Origin: Actinacidiphila alni
GTDB lineage: Bacteria > Actinomycetota > Actinomycetes > Streptomycetales > Streptomycetaceae
Direction of reading: 5' to 3'
Assembly (NCBI RefSeq): GCF_900112845.1
Contig: NZ_FONG01000021.1
Span: 62,001 to 126,000 of the forward strand
Length of the DNA: 64,000 bases
In this document: one piece after another, positions 60,496 to 64,000 of the stretch
Layout: the number at the start of each line of letters is the position of its first letter
Numbering within the stretch: the first letter of the stretch is position 1
Notes under the pieces: model-generated
What the model saw: the letters and a program-made list of their open reading frames with translations, nothing else
What the model was told of the DNA's origin: nothing
Databases searched by the model: none
Position numbers and translations under genes: made by a program

Positions 60496-61334
60496 CAGCG
60501 CGGGCAGAAATAGCTGGACCTGTTCATCCAGGGCCGGCGGCGGATCGGGGTGCCGCAGCGGCGGCAGGGCTCGTCCTCGCGGCCGTAGGCGTCCAGCGAC
60601 CGGTCGAAGTAGCCGGATTCGCCGTTCACATTGACGTAGAGGCTGTCGAAGCTGGTGCCGCCCGCGGCCAGCGCGTCGCCCATCACCTCGCGGATGTGGG
60701 TGACCAGTTCCGCGGTGCGCGGGCGGGTCATCGTCGCAGTCGGCCGCTCGTAGTGCAGCCGGGTGCGCCACAGCGCCTCGTCGGCGTAGATGTTGCCGAC
60801 GCCGCTGATCAGCGACTGGTCGAGCAGTGCCCGCTTGATCGTGGTGCGCTTGCGGCGCAGCGCCGTGTGGAAGGCGTCCTCGTCGAAGGCGTCGTCCAGC
60901 GGGTCGCGCGCGATGTGCGCGAGCACGGCGGGCAGGCCGTCCTCGGCGCCCGGCACCACCTCGTGCACCGACAGGCCGCCGAAGGTGCGCTGGTCCACGA
61001 AGCGGAGGTCGGTGCCCGCGGAGTCGGCGAAGGTGAGCCTGACCCGCAGGTGGGTCTCCGTCGGCGCGGTCGCCGGCTGGACCAGGAGCTGGCCGCTCAT
61101 GCCCAAGTGGGCGACCAGGGAGTGCTGTTCGGTCAGCGGCAGCCACAGATACTTGCCCCTGCGGTGGGCCTCGCCGATCTCGGCGCCCTTCAGCGCGGCG
61201 CTGAAGTCCTCCGGGCCCGCCAAGTGCCGCCGTACGGACCGCAGATGCAGGACGCTCGCCGCTTCCACCGTTCGCCCCGACACCCAGCGCGCCAGCCCCC
61301 GCCGTACCACTTCGACTTCCGGCAGCTCCGGCAC
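60468..61334 (-). CDS. mutM: Formamidopyrimidine-DNA glycosylase MutM (Fpg), 288 aa
   Basis: Base-excision enzyme removing 8-oxoguanine and formamidopyrimidines. After Met removal the catalytic N-terminal Pro and Glu lie in PELPEVEVVRRGL. The H2TH region contains QSLISGVGNIYADE, and the C-terminal zinc finger is CRRCGTPIRRRPWM... YFCPRCQ. GTG 61334 is chosen because GGAGGAGG lies upstream and the Pro must be residue 2. It follows rnc on the same strand, with a terminator between them. Confidence 0.96.
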   Translation of the reverse strand: MPELPEVEVVRRGLARWVSGRTVEAASVLHLRSVRRHLAGPEDFSAALKGAEIGEAHRRGKYLWLPLTEQHSLVAHLGMSGQLLVQPATAPTETHLRVRLTFADSAGTDLRFVDQRTFGGLSVHEVVPGAEDGLPAVLAHIARDPLDDAFDEDAFHTALRRKRTTIKRALLDQSLISGVGNIYADEALWRTRLHYERPTATMTRPRTAELVTHIREVMGDALAAGGTSFDSLYVNVNGESGYFDRSLDAYGREDEPCRRCGTPIRRRPWMNRSSYFCPRCQPVPRTAS

Positions 61335-61368
61335 GGCGCCCCTCCTCCTGGACCTGTCCTGGACCGGG

Positions 61369-61403
61369 AAGAGGGTGCGCCCCCGCCGGGGACGCACCCT
61401 CTT
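61369..61403 (-). terminator. Hairpin between rnc and mutM
   Basis: AAGAGGGTGCG (61369-61379) and CGCACCCTCTT (61393-61403) pair over 11 bp, with an inner CCCC/GGGG extension. It lies just after the rnc stop. Confidence 0.75.
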
Positions 61404-61413
61404 CCGTTGTGCG

Positions 61414-62154
61414 CTAGCTCGCCGCCGGGGCGGAGGCTTCGCGGATGGAGCGCCAGGCGGACTCGGCCGCCTGCTGCTCGGCTTCCTTCTTGCTGCGGCC
61501 GGTGCCGGTGCCGTACTCGACGCCACTGACGCGGGCGGCAGCCGTGAAGGTCTTCTCGTGGTCGGGTCCCGACTCGGTGACCACGTATTCGGGGACGCCG
61601 AGGCCCTCGGCCGCGGTGAGTTCCTGGAGGCTGGTCTTCCAGTCCAGGCCGGCGCCGAGGTTGGAGGACCGCTCGATGAGCGGGTCGAAGAGCCGGTGGA
61701 CCAGCTCGGAGGCCGCGTCGAGGCCCTGGTCGAGGTAGACCGCGCCGATGACGGCTTCCAGGGTGTCCGCGAGGATCGACGCCTTGTCCCGGCCGCCGGT
61801 GCCCTCTTCGCCCCGCCCGAGGCGGATGAACGCCCCGAGGTCGAGCCCGCGGCTCACGCCCGCCAGGGCACGCGAGTTGACCACCGCGGCCCGCAGCTTG
61901 GCCAGCTGGCCCTCGGGCAGGTCGGGGTGGGTGCGGTAGAGGGTGTCGGTGACCACCAGGCCGAGCACGGAATCCCCGAGGAACTCCAGCCGCTCGTTGG
62001 TGGGCAGCCCGCCGTTCTCGTACGCGTACGAGCGGTGGGTCAGCGCACGCACCAGAAGGGCGGGCTCGAGTGTGTAACCGAGCCGCCCTTCCAGAAGCGT
62101 GGGGGACGAGGCTTTGTCCGCCGTGGCCTGCTGTGGCGCTGAGGCGTCTGACAT
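61414..62154 (-). CDS. rnc: Ribonuclease III, 246 aa
   Basis: Double-strand-specific endoribonuclease; the Streptomyces enzyme (AbsB) also affects antibiotic production. The RNase III signature ERLEFLGDSVLGLVV is near 55-70, the second acidic cluster in DTLEAVIGAVYLD near 130, and a dsRNA-binding domain occupies the C-terminal third (GTGTGRSKKEAEQQAAESAW). ATG 62154 is used; GTG 62166 would add four residues. It lies 19 bp after rpmF, as is usual. Confidence 0.96.
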   Translation of the reverse strand: MSDASAPQQATADKASSPTLLEGRLGYTLEPALLVRALTHRSYAYENGGLPTNERLEFLGDSVLGLVVTDTLYRTHPDLPEGQLAKLRAAVVNSRALAGVSRGLDLGAFIRLGRGEEGTGGRDKASILADTLEAVIGAVYLDQGLDAASELVHRLFDPLIERSSNLGAGLDWKTSLQELTAAEGLGVPEYVVTESGPDHEKTFTAAARVSGVEYGTGTGRSKKEAEQQAAESAWRSIREASAPAAS

Positions 62155-62173
62155 GGAGCCTGTCACCTGCCGA

Positions 62174-62347
62174 TCAGACGTCGATGACCTGACGGCGGTT
62201 GTACGTGCCGCAGCTCGGGCACGCGATGTGCTGGAGCTTCGGCTCGTGGCAGCGCTCGCATGCCACCAGGGTCACGGGCGCAGCCTTCCACTGCGAACGG
62301 CGGTGGCGCGTGTTGCTGCGCGACATCTTCCGCTTCGGAACAGCCAC
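62174..62347 (-). CDS. rpmF: 50S ribosomal protein L32, 57 aa
   Basis: Short ribosomal protein. The translated minus-strand frame begins VAVPKRKMSRSNTRHRRSQW and carries two Cys pairs, CERCHEP and CPSCGTY, giving a zinc-binding L32 variant. GTG 62347 follows AGGAGAAG that lies inside the end of the upstream DUF177 gene, so the two are coupled. Confidence 0.96.
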   Translation of the reverse strand: MAVPKRKMSRSNTRHRRSQWKAAPVTLVACERCHEPKLQHIACPSCGTYNRRQVIDV

Positions 62348-62349
62348 GG

Positions 62350-62922
62350 CTACTTCTCCTGGTTCTCGTCGGCACCGTCACCGGTGTCGCTCTGCTGGAA
62401 ATCCTGCAAGGCCGCCCAACGGATGTCGGTGACCTCATGGTGGTGGTCCGGGTCGTCCGCGAGCCGCGCGCCGCATTCGGAGCACAGGCCCGGACAGTCG
62501 TCCTGGCACACCGGCTGCAGCGGCAGTGCGAGCACCACCGCGTCGCGCAGCACCGGTTCGAGGTCGAAGAGATCGTCCTCGAGTTCAAGCACGTCCTCGT
62601 CCTCGGCGTCGTCACCGGCTTCGCCCTTGCGGGCGGTCCTGGTGTCGGCGTCGGGGTAGGAGAACATCTCCTGGAAGTCCGCGTCCAGCTCGCGCTCGAG
62701 CGGTTCCAGACACCTTACGCACTCCCCCGTCACCGGCGCATGGGCGGTGCCGGTGACCAGCACACCCTCCATGACCGACTCCAGGCGGAGGTCCAGCTCG
62801 ACGGTGGCACCCTCGGGCACCCCGATGACATCGACGAGGCCGAGGTCCTTGGGGGCCGGCACCGAGCGGGAGACCTTCTTCATCGCACCAGGACGCCGAC
62901 CCAGCTCGTGCGTGTCGAACAC
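62350..62922 (-). CDS. DUF177 / YceD-family protein, 190 aa
   Basis: Conserved protein commonly encoded just before rpmF, linked in other bacteria to 23S rRNA or ribosome accumulation. Family segments: VRCLEPLERELDADFQEMF, LFDLEPVLRDAVVLALP and the Cys motif CPGLCSECGARL. GTG 62922 is the only conventional start here. The 11 codons before it (beginning LNTRLDHRNP) match the conserved N-terminus of homologues, so translation may begin at CTG 62955. It ends two bases before the rpmF start codon. Confidence 0.88.
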   Translation of the reverse strand: MFDTHELGRRPGAMKKVSRSVPAPKDLGLVDVIGVPEGATVELDLRLESVMEGVLVTGTAHAPVTGECVRCLEPLERELDADFQEMFSYPDADTRTARKGEAGDDAEDEDVLELEDDLFDLEPVLRDAVVLALPLQPVCQDDCPGLCSECGARLADDPDHHHEVTDIRWAALQDFQQSDTGDGADENQEK

Positions 62923-63097
62923 GAGGGGGTTGCGGTGGTCGAGGCGGGTGTTCAGGGCTTCCTGCTTTCATCGGTACGGCCTGCCCCGCGGCCCTCGCGG
63001 GCGACCCTTGCGGGTGGGCAGGCCAAAGCGCCGGGGGTTCACACGGCTGGAAGTGACAGGATACTGGACACCCCGCCCACGCCCAAACGGAGCCTGT

Positions 63098-64000
63098 TCA
63101 GCGCCCTTGTTCCAGCTCCCGGAGCCGGTTGAGGTCGATCAGGCCGGTGTCGAAGAAGCTGGTCTCGTCCAGCGCCGCCGGCTGCTGCGGGTAGCCCTGC
63201 GGCTGCCCCTGCTGCTGGTACGGGATCTGCTGGTCGTACTGCTGCTGCCCCGGCTGCTGGCCGTAGCCCTGCCCCTGGCCGCCCTGCGGGTCGTAGCCGT
63301 AGCCGGACGGGTCCTGCGGGTAGCCGCCCTGCTGGGCGTACGGGTCCTGGCCCTGCGCGGCGTAGTCGCCGTAGTCGGCGGCGGCCTGCTGGTACTCCTG
63401 CTGGTAGCCGCCGTCGCCCTGGTAGCCGCCCTGCTGGTACGTGGTGTCCTGCTGCGGGTAGCCGTAGCCGGGGTCGGCGGCCGGGTCCTGCCGCTGGGCG
63501 GCGGCCGGGTCGTAGCCGTACTGCGCGAGGTCGGCCTGTTCGGGGGCGGCCGGTGCGGCCAGGCCCGCCAGGTAGTCGGCGTCGCTCTGCCGGTGGTGGC
63601 CGGGCTCGGCGGTGTCGCCGCCCTCGGCGTCCGCGGCCGCGATCTGGGCGGCCAGGTCGTCGATCGGATTGTGCCCGGTGAGCTTGAGCCGGCCGCGGCC
63701 GACGGCCTCCAGCGTCTTGCTGAGGACGGCCTCGAAGGCGCCCAGCTTGGCGTCCACGTACTCGTCCGCGCGACGCCGCAGCGTCTCCGGGTCGGCGCTG
63801 CGCTCGGGGGCCTCCGGGTCGTCCTCGACCTGCTCGTAGCCCTGCTCGTCGTAGCTCGGGCCGTGGCCGAGCAGCTTCTCGCGGCCGCGGTCGACCGAGC
63901 CGATGGTCTTGGTGAGGACCACCTCGAAATTGGCGAGCTTGCTGTCGACGTAGTCGTCGGCCTCGGCGCGGATCTCGGCGGCCTCGCGGCGCGCCTCGGC
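63098..64000 (-). CDS. C-terminal part of a coiled-coil, Gln/Tyr/Gly-tailed cell-division-type protein
   Basis: The frame runs through the right window edge, so the N-terminus is missing; 300 residues are visible. The first part is coiled-coil with a repeat: DSKLANFEVVLTKTIGSVDR and DAKLGAFEAVLSKTLEAVGR are two copies about 60 residues apart. The C-terminal 150 residues are low-complexity Gln/Tyr/Gly/Pro/Asp, ending FFDTGLIDLNRLRELEQGR. I recall similar streptomycete proteins annotated as DivIVA-like or ATP-synthase-b-like. No catalytic motif is visible. Confidence 0.8.
   Translation of the reverse strand, partial: AEARREAAEIRAEADDYVDSKLANFEVVLTKTIGSVDRGREKLLGHGPSYDEQGYEQVEDDPEAPERSADPETLRRRADEYVDAKLGAFEAVLSKTLEAVGRGRLKLTGHNPIDDLAAQIAAADAEGGDTAEPGHHRQSDADYLAGLAAPAAPEQADLAQYGYDPAAAQRQDPAADPGYGYPQQDTTYQQGGYQGDGGYQQEYQQAAADYGDYAAQGQDPYAQQGGYPQDPSGYGYDPQGGQGQGYGQQPGQQQYDQQIPYQQQGQPQGYPQQPAALDETSFFDTGLIDLNRLRELEQGR

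Noticed and set aside
63180..63500. Repeat-like DNA over 63180-63500, considered as a CRISPR or tandem array
   Set aside because: The repetition comes from codons for Gln, Tyr and Gly in one continuous frame; there are no constant repeats with variable spacers.

Overview
The window is a high-GC actinobacterial chromosome segment from a Streptomyces-type organism (Streptomycetaceae). This rests on the gene set and order, codon bias and frequent GTG/TTG starts. Markers are the sporulation sigma factor whiG, the regulator nsdA, a cluster of four type I signal peptidases (sipW-X-Y-Z), the amtB-glnB-glnD nitrogen cluster with a GlnR-like double box, and the rpsB-tsf-pyrH-frr-cdsA-rlmN block. I saw no rRNA or tRNA gene, CRISPR array, transposase or prophage.

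Layout. (1) 1-10.8 kb holds polyamine uptake and catabolism: an aldehyde dehydrogenase gene followed by potD-potA-potB-(potC), then a second aldehyde dehydrogenase, an Lrp/AsnC regulator and a class III aminotransferase. An adenosine-deaminase-family gene and a phosphodiesterase gene lie between the two halves. (2) 10.8-14.4 kb holds a palindromic spacer, an ABC cassette whose ATPase is degenerate, a possible 31-codon linking ORF, an FtsX-like membrane protein and a LOG-family protein. (3) 14.4-18.4 kb is a three-gene thiamine-type ABC transporter behind a TPP riboswitch. (4) 18.5-24.3 kb is rlmN, cdsA, frr, pyrH, tsf and rpsB, all on the minus strand, with hairpins between rpsB/tsf and tsf/pyrH. 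(5) 24.6-31.4 kb has a small M23 peptidase, a TetR regulator, whiG, dprA-comM-yraN, a DUF2469 gene and a NUDIX gene. (6) 31.4-38.6 kb has sipZ-Y-X-W, rplS, trmD, rimM, a KH protein, rpsP and an SprT-like zinc protein. (7) 38.8-44 kb has an archaeal/eukaryote-type prolyl-tRNA synthetase, a methyltransferase-like gene, a DUF402 gene, a GNAT gene and ffh. (8) 44-51 kb is glnD-glnB-amtB, nsdA and a degenerate Prim-Pol-like gene. (9) 51-64 kb is ftsY, glcP, smc, a small coiled-coil protein, acyP, a CAP-domain secreted protein, an HxlR regulator, mutM, rnc, rpmF, a DUF177 gene and the C-terminal part of a coiled-coil protein with a Gln/Tyr/Gly-rich tail.

Most of the window is conserved core genome. 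Translation and protein-export genes dominate: S2, EF-Ts, RRF, L19, S16, L32, ffh, ftsY, signal peptidases, RNA modification and RNase III. Metabolic modules for polyamines, thiamine, nitrogen and glucose sit between them. Genes are tightly packed, with many 1-4 nt start/stop overlaps that imply translational coupling.

The most unusual signals are the ABC ATPase with four damaged catalytic motifs, a 230-nt same-strand overlap between two signal-peptidase genes, a long low-complexity insertion in the SMC hinge, the editing-less ProRS, an HExxH zinc protein beside rpsP, and a Prim-Pol-like protein that seems to lack a catalytic acid. No wholly new multi-gene system could be demonstrated from sequence alone; the degenerate ABC cassette is the best candidate.
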